A stretch of DNA of 64,000 bases, from NCBI GenBank assembly GCA_012845835.1, contig JABAKD010000028.1:4523090-4587089 (forward strand), read 5' to 3'. Of the stretch, positions 9,321 through 21,714 are shown one piece after another (within the stretch, counting starts at the first letter, position 1; each line of letters begins with the position of its first letter). The notes beneath the pieces are model-generated. The model saw nothing but the letters and a program-made list of their open reading frames with translations. It had not been told where the DNA came from and searched no databases. The position numbers and the translations under genes are program-made. This DNA comes from Undaria pinnatifida. Taxonomy: Eukaryota > Sar > Phaeophyceae > Laminariales > Alariaceae.

Positions 9321-11630
9321 CAATGCCAGCGAACGTAGCGAGGCTATTCAACCATAACAAAGCAAGCCAAAAATGAGGTCAACAAGAAGATACTCGTTCA
9401 GCTCGAAGCAGCGCTGGAAGTGTCTAGCTCCAGAAAGAATGCAGGGAACAGAGAAGACAATGTGCCAAAAGCCGTAGCTAGGTACTATACGTCGAGAACA
9501 CGGAGTGGCCAACATGGAGCAACCCTAAAAAGGTAACCGAAAAAAATGCACGAAAAAGCAGGAAATAGGCAAATCGTATCATAGCAACGTGCTGCAGCCT
9601 GAAACAAAGAAGGAGGGCCCATAGCAAGGAACCTTGAAAGGCTACTTGAAGAAAACGAGCAACACTGGGTACGTAGCAAAGGAATCCCTCCGAAAGCGAT
9701 TCCGCCGAAAAAACAACACCAAAAGGGGGTCACCAGGAAACGACCTATATGGACTGCGAAGCCAAACTGGAATCAAAACGTGGGACCGATGCGATAGGTA
9801 CGCCTACAAGTCAAGAGGAAAACGGGGGCCAAGAGGGGACGGCCTGTGGACTGCACGGTCAGGACGGGCTGTAAAGCGATGATTAAGGCCGACGTAGTTG
9901 AACCCTGTGGGCAGGTATGCCGAAAAGAATCAAGAAAAAGTGGTCGAGAGAAACAAGACCTGTTGGCTGCAAAGCCAAGACGAGGATCAGTGTCGTTGGA
10001 CCGTAGGGGTAGGGGTGCCGAGAAAAAGTAAGTAGGAAAGAGTGGCCCAGGGGAATGGATCCGCTGACTACAAAGCTAGAACCGAGCCCGATGGCAAGGG
10101 GCTCTTGGGGGCAGGTACGACCAAACAAGAAGGTAGAGGCCAACGAAAACCGACAGATGGGCTGGAGAGTCAGCACAGAACCGCTAACGTGGAACCTAAG
10201 GGGGCCTATCAATGTGGAGCCAGTGGTCGACAATATGGGACCATAGACAATAGCAACAGCTGGAATGCCGTAATTATAAGTGGCTGGGGCTAACGTGCAG
10301 CGACGTCGGTCGTGGGAAGAAGTACACCAAGAAGCAAGAAAGGTCCAACAACAAAAGGGAAGTATGCCAAAGGGCAAGGAACGTCCAACAGCAACAACAA
10401 GAAAGGAGGTAATGCCTCGCGAAAAACGAAGATAAATAACGCGGGAAGCATCTATGTTGTCACCAATCGTACAAGACGAGGTGGAAACGAGACGATGGAA
10501 AACCTCGACGTGGGTCGGAAACGCCATGTTTCGTCGGTATGCACGAAACGTAGACAGGCTACATCGGCGGTAGAAGGCGGAAGGAAAACCACAAAGGTGA
10601 ACACTCGTCGTACTGTAGAATAGTAGAACAACTTGGGCACAAGTTCAAGGTCAAGGCGCCCATGAGGATCACTGAAAAAAGAACTAACGCCATACTTTGA
10701 ATGCGGCAAATGAGACAGAAGGCATACTACTACGGTAAAACGTTTTTGGAGCCTCGACGATAGTCAGACTTTAAGGGGGTACTTTTGGGGAGCCACGAGG
10801 CGATAACACTCTACCAGGTAGAGTTGTGCTGAGACAGTAGGGTCCAAAGCTAATACGCGCACTAAGCGTTGACCGACAAATTGTCCCAAAAGAAAGGAGA
10901 GAAGGCTACTACGGTCGGTCGCTAGCTGCGCACAGCGATAACCACTGAGGAGCAAGCGCGTCCAGAAATACCAAGGAAAAACAAATATTACCCGCGTTGC
11001 ATGGACGCGAAAGCAGAAGGTAAAGGTTCCGAAAATGCACGAAATCTAGAGCCGGGAGGAAATACGTTCCGAAAATGCACACGCTGCAGAGGGGACGGGG
11101 TGTACGTTCCCATCCGGCACATAGTGCAGGGAAAAAAAAACAAGATAGAAAAATCAAGCTAGCACGATATTATTTCCAACTCATACCATGAGAGCGGTAA
11201 AAACGGGGTCTTAACACAATGGAGGGCTCAGAATTTTTTCGAAAGAGCACGCACATGGTGCAGACGATATCTCGGCTGAGAAGGAATCATACGAGACTGT
11301 TACGATGTCGCGGGCTGATACCGTAAGCCGGACAGAGGGAGGGGGCAAATCACGTACAACTCTAGAAACGCTAGCGGGGCGCATGCACAGCGTGCAAGCG
11401 AAGTTCAGGCTAATGAGGATCAAGTGAAACTACCATGGTTTCGGGGGTTGATACTATAAAGGAGCCTAGAGGGGGGGGGTGGTGAACAAACGACGGACCT
11501 CAAAATACTAGTTAAACGTTGACGTCGTGAAACTCAAAAAATGTGGCCTACTATAAGCCATTCCTGTTGAAAGCTAAGACACCAAAAATCGAGGGAAACA
11601 TACGCGAAAGCACTTGGATGTCCAACCGAG
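9320..11630. other. Purine-rich non-coding stretch
   Basis: No convincing gene. The plus strand is rich in A and G with recurring words (GAAAACG, CCAAGAGG, CAAGAAAGG), so minus-strand frames look Leu/Ser/Phe-rich and open by composition. Best read as continuation of decayed tandem DNA. The duplicated word GTTCCGAAAATGCACGAAAT / GTTCCGAAAATGCACACGC lies at 11027 and 11067. Confidence 0.4.
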
Positions 11631-11639
11631 AAGAGGGGA

Positions 11640-12050
11640 CTTGTGCAGGGCGATACGACGCAAACAAAGGGGACATCACGCCTCAATAAGCACCTACGGC
11701 GTGCGTAGTGCAAAAAACAGAGGAAGGGCCAGAGCACATACCAGGTATACCACAGTGGTTAGAGAAAAAAAATACGAGGCCTCAAGAAGCACCTATGACG
11801 TACGTAGTGCAAAGAGTTGAGGAAGGGGTAAGCGTGTATGTCACAGCAGTAAGGATCCAAATACGACGCCTCAAAAGGTACCAATGACGTACGTAGTGCA
11901 AAAAGCAGAAGAAGAAGCCAAGATGGGCATACCACAGCAGGTTTGGAGACATATACGATGCCCAAATATGCACCTATTTCGTACTTAGTGCAGAAAGCAA
12001 GAGAAAGGCCAACAAAACAAATACCACAGCGCTTTTGGGGGCTGCGAAAC
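11640..12050. repeat. Tandem repeat, four units of about 90-100 bp
   Basis: The core word ACGTACGTAGTGCAAA occurs at about 11700, 11799, 11888 and 11980, each preceded by CCTCAA...GCACCTAT and followed by a CATACCACAGCAG-like stretch. Unit 1 carries an additional TACCAGGTA (11739-11747) absent from the others. Confidence 0.8.
11739..11747. other. TACCWGGTA palindrome (one of eleven exact sites)
   Basis: Exact sites: 1648-1656, 2048-2056, 11739-11747, 21846-21854, 22268-22276, 23455-23463, 29733-29741, 30213-30221, 41021-41029, 49475-49483, 51662-51670. The central base is A or T. Four extend to ATACCWGGTAT. This site interrupts a tandem repeat unit whose siblings read GGCATACCACAG without it. 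Nature unknown: excision footprint, tiny insertion or protein-binding site. Confidence 0.7.
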
Positions 12051-12186
12051 AAGTGTACGCTAACCGACGAGAGGAAACGAAAACACGGCAGGCTAAACCG
12101 GGACAAACAGGAAGTCGGAACCATCCCAATTTTTCTGACTCTTTACGAAAATAGAGCCAGATTAATCAGTGGCTGGAAGGCCATGG

Positions 12187-12320
12187 TAGCGCACCGACGC
12201 AAACACGCAAACACATGTGCTGGTCAAAAGTGGGACAACCCGAAATGTCAGGGTAGCAAACCGACTCAAACACGCGAACACACGTGCTGGTCATAAGCGT
12301 GACAACCTGAAAAGTCAAGG
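12187..12320. repeat. Tandem duplication, 66-bp period
   Basis: CACGCAAACACATGTGCTGG ... GACAACCCGAAATGTCAGG is followed by CACGCGAACACACGTGCTGG ... GACAACCTGAAAAGTCAAGG. Two units. Confidence 0.75.
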
Positions 12321-12479
12321 CAAAGAAGAGGCATCTTGAAACTAACTGAACAACAAAATCAATCCCAAAAGTGAATATCAATATGCCAATGGAGACAAAA
12401 AAAATCCCATTAATAAAAATCTCGAGAAGAAACTCAAAAAACATGGTTAGGAGGAGAGACAAGACAAAAGGGTAAGTGC

Positions 12480-13370
12480 GACTTAACGCGAAAATACCCT
12501 GGCTGCAGATATACCTGTCGCGTGGCGTTGTACACGCCAATCCGTAGATGGTGCTCTCCAAAGATGTGCAGTAGATACGCCGTAGGTTGATCCTGGAACC
12601 GGGTGGTGTAGGGTCCGACATAGTATATGATGAAACGCGGCTGGTGGTCTTACTGGGGTGTGCTGCAGCGCTTCGATCGCGAGACAGTGACGTCGTAGTG
12701 TTCGCGGAAGATGTGGTAGGAGCGCCGGAGAGGATGATGGTCGAGTAAAACGCGTTGAAGAGCTCCGAGCACGAACCAGTGAGGGTGGGGTGTTCGCGGA
12801 CGATACGGTAGGGGCTCTGTGACGGAAGAAGACGAGGCTGTAGTAGCTCAAAATGGTAGGTTAAAGAAGGTGTCGGATTGCGTACGCGGCGGTGAAATGT
12901 GCATGTTCCGCAGCGTACATGTAAGCGCAAGCGTTGACGTTGCAATAGTCCTTTAAAGTGGGCCAGTGGAGATGCCTGCGGTGCGCGTGGTGTGGGAGTT
13001 AGCATTTTGCGCGGCGGGGATGACGGCGTGGTTGCTGGAGTAGGCTGTAGAGAAGACCCGAAGTTGAAGACGATGACGTTGTCGCCGAGGGCGGCTGGTA
13101 GCGGACTGAAGGAGCAGACCTATCGGCGCGGTGGCTACAGTAGTCGGCGAAATATGTCCCAGCTGGTCGGCGCTGATGGTGCGATGACGCCGGAATTGGT
13201 GGTAGTGGCCAGAAAGAGGGCGCCTCGCCGCTGGTAGTGGTTTGCAGCGGCAGGCCCATCGGTGCATGGCTGCAGAAGTCAGTGAAATAATTCCCAGATT
13301 GTCGGAGTATATGGTGGCGACGATGCCGGGGCCGGTGGTAGTGCCTTGAAGGGGGATAACATAGAATGAA
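12480..13370. repeat. Degenerate tandem block including a 137-bp pair
   Basis: AGTAGTCGGCGAAATATGTC ... GGTGGTAGTG (13134-13205) is repeated as AGAAGTCAGTGAAATAATTC ... GGTGGTAGTG (13271-13345). Earlier, GTGTTCGCGGAAGATGTGG and GTGTTCGCGGACGATACGG recur about 90 bp apart. Overlapping long frames on both strands (for example minus 13005-12166) are compositional. Confidence 0.55.
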
Positions 13371-13379
13371 GTAGTGGCG

Positions 13380-13715
13380 GAAGACGGAAGCGGAGCTCAG
13401 GTGAAAGGTGGAGCTTTGGCGAAGGTAGAGCTCTGGTCGAAAAGCTCAGGTGACGACAGGTGACGACGAATTTCTGTCAAAGGTGGAGCTCTGAAAAGGG
13501 TGGACCTCTGGTCTTGAAGCTCGGGTGACGACGACGCTCTGGTGAAAAGTGAAACTCCGGTGAAGGTGGAGCTCTGGTCGCGAAGCTCAAGTGACGACGA
13601 AGCTCAGGTGACGATGGAGCTCTGGTGGCAAAGCTCAGGTGACGACGAAGCTCAGGTGACGACGGAGCTCTGGTGGCAAAGCTCAGGTGACGATGGAGCT
13701 CTGGTCGCGGTGCTC
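13380..13715 (+). repeat. Minisatellite of about 48 bp built from GAGCTCTGGT / AAGCTCAGGTGACGACG
   Basis: Units such as GACGATGGAGCTCTGGTGGC followed by AAAGCTCAGGTGACGACGAA repeat from 13570 to 13715, with more decayed units from 13380. One forward frame reads as a repeated 16-aa phrase (SSGDDEAQVTTELWWQ). Such an array could be coding, but no flanking exon is recognisable. Confidence 0.8.
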
Positions 13716-14100
13716 GATCGTCTTGGAACAGGTTGCACAGGTACTGGCGAGAACACCGTAGTCGGTAGCGCTGTCCACAGTTTCCAGCGGCGGCTGTGGA
13801 GCGATGACGGCTCTGGGAAAACGATGGTCCGACGATAGATGAGGAGGGCCAAAAAGGAATGCGCCAATGGTTGGCGCTGGGGAGAACGAAGGACGGCCTG
13901 AAAGCCGATCCAGTAAGAGCGCCAGCGTCCTCGGCCCCTTTCTCGGAGCTGGCTAGCGAACCGGAGGCGATGTTATGGGCCGAAATAGACCCGACGGAGG
14001 TTTTGGGGCGGAGAGGGGGTCGACGGATTGATTTTGGTATGGTGCGCAACGGTGGGTTGCCGAACGTATTTCCAGCGAAACATAGTGGTGCATAGAGCAA

Positions 14101-14570
14101 GAGGGAGGGGGTTTGAGCCCACCCAAGTCAATGCCTAGCAAGAAAGGTGCACGGGTTGCGCGTCGCCCGTGGATGGGGGCGGATGGTGATGGTGGGTCGA
14201 AAGGGAGGGGGAACTAGCCCACCCGAGACGATACCCGGGATGGAATGCTCACATATTTCGACGTGGGCAGCGAAGAGGCCGTGGAAGGGCCCGATTTCCG
14301 GCTTAAACGGTCCCTTACGCACCAGGTTCGGGAGGTTCAAGAGCCAGAGAAAAAGAAATAAATAACTCGGAAAAAGGGTGGTATGGAATGGTAGAAGTGG
14401 GTCGTAGAGGAGAGGTAGCGAGCCCACCCAAACCAATAGTCAGTTCGAAACGCTCATGCCCGGAAAAATAAATTGACTCCAACTCAGAATATGGGAGCGG
14501 CGGGATGTGGTGGTGGGTTGGGAGGGACGGGGGAACGCGCCCATCCAAGCCGATGCCCGGCTCAGAATGG
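14101..14570. repeat. Interspersed motif GGGAGGGGGAACTAGCCCAC, four copies
   Basis: The motif occurs near 14101, 14205, 14410 and 14515, each followed by CC(A/G)A(G/A)xCxATxCCxxG. Spacing varies (about 100-200 bp), so this is a decayed tandem or higher-order repeat. Confidence 0.6.
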
Positions 14571-17500
14571 TCATAACCGGATAGTAACAAAACCACAGGT
14601 TCAGATGGTAGACCTATAGAAATGTTAGGGTAGGGGTGGTGGCGACAGTGGCGTCAAAGAGGTACCTTCAGGGACGGGTAGGGGTTGCATAGGTTCAGGT
14701 GGTTAACCTACAGGGCTATTGTCCCAGATAGGTAATAAAGGAGAAGCTCCGGCGTTTGTCCGCCTCGGAACCAATATCCATGGCTGGTAATAGGAACGGT
14801 TCAGATACTTGGTCGAAGCCGGGTGAGCTGCGGGGTCCTTGTGTTGCTCGAAATGTCGGTCTCGGACGATGTCGGCAACTCTCCGCACGGCGATAAGAAA
14901 AACTGTAGGAGAAGAATCCAAAAGGGTGGCACTGCTAAAGGTTGAACTTGTAGTTCGGTGTAGGCTGGCTGCGGTGAGCCGCCAAGCAGTGGTCAGTTGC
15001 GGCTGTCTGTAAGACTGTCGCGTGGCGATGGCGAGGGTGCAGCTGGCAGACCTAGGGAAGAGATCCGGCTGGGTCCACGTGATCGTAAAGGGAGTATTGT
15101 ATCACCGAGGCTCTGGGAGGGTCTCCATGGGTGGGGTTTAAAGGAGCGGGGCGAAGATACCCTGGGGTTCCTGTCTCCAAGCGGCGTTGAATGAGCAGGA
15201 TAGGACTCGCTAGGAAATGCTGTACCTGTGGTCCGTGTCCATGCAATCCACGAGGGATGCGGGGAAGATGGGGCAGGAGGCTCAGGGCATATCCTGGTCA
15301 ACTATGATCGCGGTTCTTCCGTCGTCATGACGGGGACTGTCCCTTTGGCCAAGGAGCAGTGATGCTCTCGACACCATGGCAGCGAGTGGGAATCCGTCGT
15401 TCGCGGGCCCAACGTTGCCACTGAAAAGCGCGCACGTCCTAGGACGAGCGCAGGTAGAGCCGCCGATAAATAGGCGAGGCTGGCTCAGGATGCGATGACC
15501 CGGAATTGGAAGCAGAAGTTTCGTGCTGTAGTCCGGAACCGCTGGTCGCCGTGGTCTTCGGCAAGTAGCGTTCCTCATCGGTGGAAAGCGTCGAGTGGAG
15601 CATTCCAGTAGGGCTCGACGTCTTGGCCTCTTCGCACCCACACCTCAAGACCATCGCTAGAACAAGGGGATCAGGCTTGTACAAGCGATATCGCATGTAT
15701 GGGGCTGGGCGGGGGGGGGTAGATTGTATGGGGGCAGGGGCGTGAGTAGAGCTCGTTCTATTAAAGTTGAAGCTGGAACCTCGTTCCGCAATTAGATGGC
15801 CTAGCGCTGGTAGTGCTGTATCGGTTGATCAGCGTGCAGCGTCCAGGCATTTGTGCCGTGTAATAGTTATCGGCCGGCCACGCTTTTGCTGTCGATGTTG
15901 TTGTCGTTGTCGCAGCAGTTTCCCGAGGGAGAAAGGCAATCATGGCGCTTTCGACCCAGAAAATAGTTGCCGCGGTATTTATAACGAGCGGCATTGGTTG
16001 TCGCGGGTTATAGCCGGGTTATAGCGCCGGGTGTACGGTCCGCACGTTTCCGCAAATACCAAAAGTAAAACCAATATCCTGAAGCATGCCCATACCTGGG
16101 TTGAGCGACCAGAGGCGTAGCGGTTTGCTACAGTGCGAGAGTGTCGCTGGCACGATGCAGGCGTCAGGAGGAACGCCAGAAAGCCAGCGGAGTGATAGTC
16201 GATGGCCAGGTGGTTGATAATGATCCTCGTCGTAGTTTGTACCCCGTATCGCAATATGTGGTATTTGCGAGCCACCCCCTTTTGCGGTTAGTGAGACAGA
16301 CGCAGGCGTTGTGGCCCTCACAGTTCGGATGGTCGCGACCGCCGTCGCGTCCACTACGGATAGTATGGCGTCTGCGTCGTTGGGCGACTTTGCTGTCGCT
16401 GTTACTGCGGTCAATATCGGTGATGTAGGTTGTAGGCCGAGAGGAATGGCTGTGTAGGTGGTAGTCGGAGAAGAACGGTGGTCTTGAACCGAGCGGTAGG
16501 AGATGCGAGGGGGTGCGTGCGGCGTTTTTGGGGGCTGGTTGCGGAGGGCGTGTGCGGCGTTTTAAGGCCGTGGGTTGACGGGAGGGAATCGGAATTGCAA
16601 GGAAATCGACCGAACCGGCAGATTACCGCAGACGGAGCGTCACACGACGCCGACATGAGTCTTAGTCGGGTAGGTACGACGTGGCCAATAGCCGAAAAAA
16701 TATTTACCACAGACAGGGGTATCTTTGGGTGCCGCCCGTTCGAGATCGTGGGCGCGCCGTATGCAGTTGTGAGCGAGTACCAGCAAACAAACGCAAGGGT
16801 GATTGGGCGCAGAGGGTTGAGCGCAGTGATGAGCGGGCGATTCTGAACCGTTGTGGTGATAGACGCGGCCGCGTGGGGTGGGTGGCTATGGGAGCCGGGG
16901 ATGGGGTGTGAGCAGCAACGTGTCGTTTGGGTCGGTAGTCGTGGCTCAGATGGGGAGGGGTGGAGGATGTGCAAGAGACTGTCAAACTCGAGTACAAGAG
17001 CTGGTGGGGCACAAAGGGCTGTAGACGCGGGGGCGTAATACGTTGAAGCCATCGCGGCACCGGCCTCATGGATGCCATTGCGACGGCACACTCTGTGGTA
17101 GTCGTAGCTGTACTTGCGGCGTTGTTGCGATCCCCCACGGAAAACAAATGTTAACTTCTTGCCCTCAGGCGCTAAACAAAATCGCAGTCGCATCAGGTGG
17201 GCGTCTCTCGTAGAAACATCCGTCCTCCAAGTCTCGGCGTGTAAGGTGGCCGTACCAAACGTCGAGGGATCCGGTTTGACTGAAATGGGCCGGGGTAAGT
17301 GGCGGCGGTGGGAATGCCATTAACGATTTTATTGAACAGAATGACAAGGATATTCACCGCAACTGTCTCACTCATGGCTACAGCAGGAGAAGAACGCGAA
17401 GCACACTGTTCAATGTGAGGGTTAAAAGGTTGGGTCCTCGTTGGTGCGGGATTTACCGCGAGGGTTGGGGGTGGGGTCCATGTTGGTCCGGAATGGATAG

Positions 17501-17640
17501 GGAAGGTATCGCACGCACCGGAGTAGAGAAGTAGGATGTAGTACAAGTAGTTTTCGAACGTCACCAAGGAGACCGGAGGGTGATGGATGATTGTAGATAT
17601 TCCCGAGGGGTGAGCGTGGTGCTCGGGAGATGGTTAGAAC
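14570..17640. other. 3-kb stretch without a recognisable gene
   Basis: Frames up to 260 aa occur on the minus strand (17193-16411), but they are Pro/Ser/Thr/Ala-rich, overlap other open frames, start at arbitrary Met codons and show no known motif. The sequence seems a continuation of degenerate repeat DNA (GGTTATAGCCGGGTTATAGC at 16006). I see no exon that can be supported. Confidence 0.35.
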
Positions 17641-18560
17641 CACCGAGTTATCCAGTCGAAAAAAAAAACAAAATCAGGCCATACAACACGGAAAATATGT
17701 GTACCTCTTGTAACCGTCGATAACGTAAGCTATACTTGAGGTTTTCCGAAAGAAAAATCCAAACCTAAAAATGACGGTGTAGTTCAGGAGTGCACTGTTT
17801 TAAAAATACCGGGGGGGGGTCCGTGTAACACGCACAGTGTACTCGTGAAAAAGAGAGAGAGAGATGGCACTCGGAGCGCGACGCACTCGTAGTGCGGTTT
17901 TACTAAACAGTATATTGGTTCAAGCACGATCCTAATACAGTTCGGGTCATTCCAACGCTGCATCAGGGCGGGGGTGCGTAACAGCAAAAACGCAAGCCTC
18001 ATAAAAATAGCTCAAACACGCGTGGGGTATAAAGCGTATTGACGAGGCTCGTAGCACGTTGAGTCTTCAACCTCACAGAGGTTTTCCAAATAGAACACAG
18101 TGCACCGTGAGAGGATTTTGTAAAAGGTGGTCATACTACCGATATGATATAGTGGCATGCTCGACGTGAATTACCGTCGTTCGCGCTTTCTGGGGTTGAA
18201 ATCCCCAAAATATTCATGCACCGTGACAAAGCAATCATTGTCAATTGCGTACGTCAGCGGTATTTGCAGCGCGTGTTGATGCTTGTGACAAGGCGATCAT
18301 GGTTGCATGACCATTTTTGATCGTACTTTGTACGACGGGATGCGCGCCGGCATAATGAAGGCAACATGTGCATCATAGACACCTGTACTATTGTGATTTT
18401 TCGGCACGAACAAGAAAAAAAAACACGGGCGGCACGTCAGAATTAATTGAGACATGCCAAACGAGTGTCCATATGGCAGGGAAACGGAGGGGGGGGTATC
18501 CCGTGGTTGCTCGCAAAATTATTGTCAAGCAGCTAACAGCAGAAATAAAATCCTTCGAAC
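17640..18560. other. Unassigned stretch
   Basis: No gene seen. Contains a G-run (17810-17818), a (GA)n microsatellite (17850-17862) and two related segments with GTGACAAAGCAATCATTGT (18225) and GTGACAAGGCGATCATGGTT (18285). Confidence 0.3.
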
Positions 18561-18569
18561 CATAAAAAA

Positions 18570-18606
18570 TTAAAAAGTAAAATAAAATAAAATAAAATAA
18601 ATAAAC
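18570..18606 (+). repeat. (AAAAT)n microsatellite
   Basis: AAAGTAAAATAAAATAAAAT continuing to ATAAATAAA. It could be the A-rich tail of a retroelement, but no body was recognised. Confidence 0.7.
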
Positions 18607-18627
18607 AGTTGTTGACTTTCAAGCTTG

Positions 18628-19240
18628 CGCAGCAACGTTACAATTTTGAGCAGAGTAGACCCTGCGATATCGTAAAATTGAAACGGAAAATGCGTTAAAG
18701 TTAGGGCATCACCTACCCTATATCACCAGAAACGGAGACAAGTAAACTCGGTCGAGTGACAGAATTTGGGCGAATCTGAGCAGCGTCTACTCCACTTCAT
18801 CATACGAGATGGGGCAGATGCGCTGGGACTTTGATGCTTTTTGTCGAACAAAATGGTAGCGTAGAGCCTGCTCTTGTTATGGGGTTAAAAGCTGGCCAAA
18901 CGCGGGGGGGGGGGGTTATCCAATATCTGACCGCGTAGAGCTCGGGCACGACAAATAAACTGACAAAACGTGCTTACAGCAGAAGCATATGGGCATGATA
19001 TAGCCCATATATGGCATAAACCTGGTAAGAAACACGGTTCCTGCAGCATTTCGGATGATGTGAGCAGCATAGGAGGCCGTGCGTTAGACACACCGACGGA
19101 ATTCGCATATGATACTAGCATCCTTACAAATTAAGGCAGCATAAAGAGTGTGTATGACAGACGGCTGGCGAGAGATACGTACTAGTCTACAGCAGCATTT
19201 TGTCGAATATGAACAGCGTAGATGCGATGCATGACCAAAA
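18628..19240. repeat. Degenerate interspersed motif (GCAGCATTTTGTCGAATNTGAGCAGCGTAGA)
   Basis: Variants lie near 18628, 18764, 18831, 19042 and 19191, for example AGCATTTTGTCGAATATGAA and GCATTTCGGATGATGTGAGC, at spacings of about 70-210 bp. There is also a 12-G run at 18904-18915. No gene. Confidence 0.4.
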
Positions 19241-20520
19241 CGTGCGAAGTGTACGCTAAACAGCAGCTTAGAGATAAATAGCAAAATAGAGCCCTGCATC
19301 TTAAAGCTGAAAGAATTGCACACCGTACAACGATAATTTAGCCAGAGCAGTGCAGGGCCCGTGTATGTCTTATGAATGGAGAGATGTACGTACGACACTA
19401 CTAGTATACAAAAATAAAACGAAACTTTGCACAAAAAAAAAAGAAGCAGCAATTCCCAGAGGACAAATTTAAGCAGCACAAAGTTACTCGTACGTACTTG
19501 TTAACCAAGCAAAAAACAAGCAAGCAAAATAGCTATTAATAAAGCCAACAAGGGAAATGCATCGAAACAAAAAAAACAAAAAAATGAGGGACAAGCCAAA
19601 ACGACTTTGAGATGGCGGAGGAAACAGGGTACTACTGGGAGTATCAGGACAAGACGCAACCGTACATACAGGCCTGAAACCCCGAGAGTCAGACTCGGTA
19701 CAACACCATACCTGGTGGGGAGGTCTGCTACATGTCTAATAGGGTGTGCCACGCCCGTAAGGTACGTGTCAACCCATTCTTGTGTACGTACCAATAGTAG
19801 TGCTGTGTACGAGGTACGCAAATTGTTATTGAGCCGCTGTCTCGCGAATGTACGCAAGCAAAAATATGACTAATACGTCGTATCCGATGCCACTCACACG
19901 CCGTATAAATAAATGCTGGCTCAAACACCCCCAGTTAAATGTGCGCCCAGAATAAGAAAAAAGCCAAGAGTTCGAAAACTGGACGGGGTACCTCCCTGGC
20001 ACCTTGTGTCTATCTCCTGTAAATGAGGACCTATACCTCAATCAGTGGAGAACACAATCGAGAGCTCTCGTTTTGTTGCGTGGTCACAGGGATTGGGTCG
20101 TTCTTGTACATAAAAGTGTGTTTTGGGGATGGTATAGCGCTTGCCTGGTGACGGACGTACTGCAGCAGGAGTACGGTGACACGAAAGCGCCCAGGAGGCA
20201 TCCCGTACCGGAGGGCTTGTATGTACTGATAATGTGTAAACGTTTGGTGTGAGGCAAAGGGAACAAAGGAGATCGTTTGTAGCACACTACCGGTGCTATA
20301 CCTACCTACGAGGGGGAGAAGAGACGACTGCCTACAGCACTCAACTGCTTGTGCTCGAGTCTATACTATATAACCTATCTGTGTTGTCAGGCGGAGCTCG
20401 CATGTGGTTGACACACGGAGGTTCGATATAAGAAGGGAGGCAAAAGAAAGGATGAAGAATACGAAAAACCAATCCAAATATGACCCCTATATATCCTGCC
20501 TCTCGCCATATATTATAAAA
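19240..20520. other. Unassigned stretch
   Basis: No supported gene. Short frames on both strands lack recognisable motifs. The sequence between 19860 and 20300 is less repetitive than its surroundings and could hide a small exon, but nothing is identifiable. Confidence 0.25.
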
Positions 20521-20522
20521 AT

Positions 20523-21601
20523 TAAAATACACTCCAGCTGTGAGATCGAAGATTTCGTCGAAACTCATCTTTGCAAGCTGTGTGTGATACTCCGATCGCG
20601 CGCATTACGAGTTGTGTGTCCTCATTAAGGATATAGGTCGGCGACTCCCCTTACAGCTACAGTGTAGCTATCAGGGTCAACAGGATGATTTTAGTCAGTC
20701 TGTGCGCGGAAACTATAAAACCCGTTTCTGAGGGGGACAAAATCTGACAGCTGTGAAGGCAAAGGGGGGGCCTGGTTTTGATCAAAAGCGAGCGGGTTTG
20801 GAGGGGGGCGGGGGGGGGGGGGGGGGGGAAGGGGCAATTTGTGCATGTAAGCTATAAATCCTTTCGAGGGGATAAATCTGACGGTTTTGGCACCAGTATA
20901 TTATTGGGGGCGGGGGGGGGGGGGGGGGGGGGGGGGGGCAGCTCGATATGTGCCTGGAAACTATACATTATTTCGAGGGGACAAATGTGACATTTGCCAT
21001 ATATGTGGTGGCTCACATTATAAGATAACAAGAAACCGAGAAGAGGTGGGTCGTTCCAAGCTTGAAGCTCACACGTCGTCGATTCGTCGACGCCATGTTG
21101 TGAAAGAGTCGTGGTGCGGGGAGGTGAGAGGGAAGGGACGCAGGGGTATCAGCTTCGCTTGGAGACAGCGCCGGTTCTTCTTTATAGATTTATCATTATT
21201 GGCATTGAGCTATGAGAAGCTCGAGGAGGCAGGAAAGGAAAATGAGGAGAAGGAGGAGGATTGAGAGCACGGGGGTGGGGTGAGGCTCACAGAGTTCGCT
21301 TCACCCCACCATTGCTGCTGTGCTCTCTTCTGGATCTTTACATATGGAACGTAAAAGGAACGCTCTCCTAGATGTTCTATATTCCCTTGAGTGCCTAACG
21401 CGCTTACTTCCATCTGTCTTGTCCAGAGGAACGTTCCATTACCAAGAACGCTCTTGTAGTTAAGCTAGCTAGATTCTACGGGTTATCCGCTCCACCCAGA
21501 ATATTTCGTTTAAGAGAATCTTCTTGTGGCCAATAGACCATAACTCTGCGGTCTATCTTACCGGATCTATTGCCAGCTATATTGACCTTCTATTACATTG
21601 C
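20523..21601 (+). repeat. Dispersed repeat V, copy 2 (1.08 kb)
   Basis: Same ends as 6572-8219 but lacking its middle (about 7000-7690). Contains G runs of 19 (20810-20828) and 27 (20912-20938). Its first 480 bp are nearly identical, in reverse, to 54640-55105, so those two copies are younger relatives of each other than either is of copy 1. Confidence 0.75.
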
Positions 21602-21714
21602 AGCCATACCACTTGCGCCTTCGGCTAAAACGAACCTACCCGACCATGTCTGTGTTGGTAGACAGACTGCATGGCTACAACACTATGTAGAAGGCTATGA
21701 TGTACAAGAAGACT

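Noticed and set aside
12166..13005. 279-aa minus-strand frame
   Set aside because: Overlaps other open frames, crosses a tandem repeat, no domain or splice context.
16411..17193. 260-aa minus-strand frame
   Set aside because: Low-complexity Pro/Ser/Thr/Ala composition, competing open frames, no recognisable family.
6572..21601. Pair of LTRs of a giant retrotransposon
   Set aside because: Ends are not TG...CA, no target duplication, no gag/pol between them, and the same sequence also occurs alone elsewhere.
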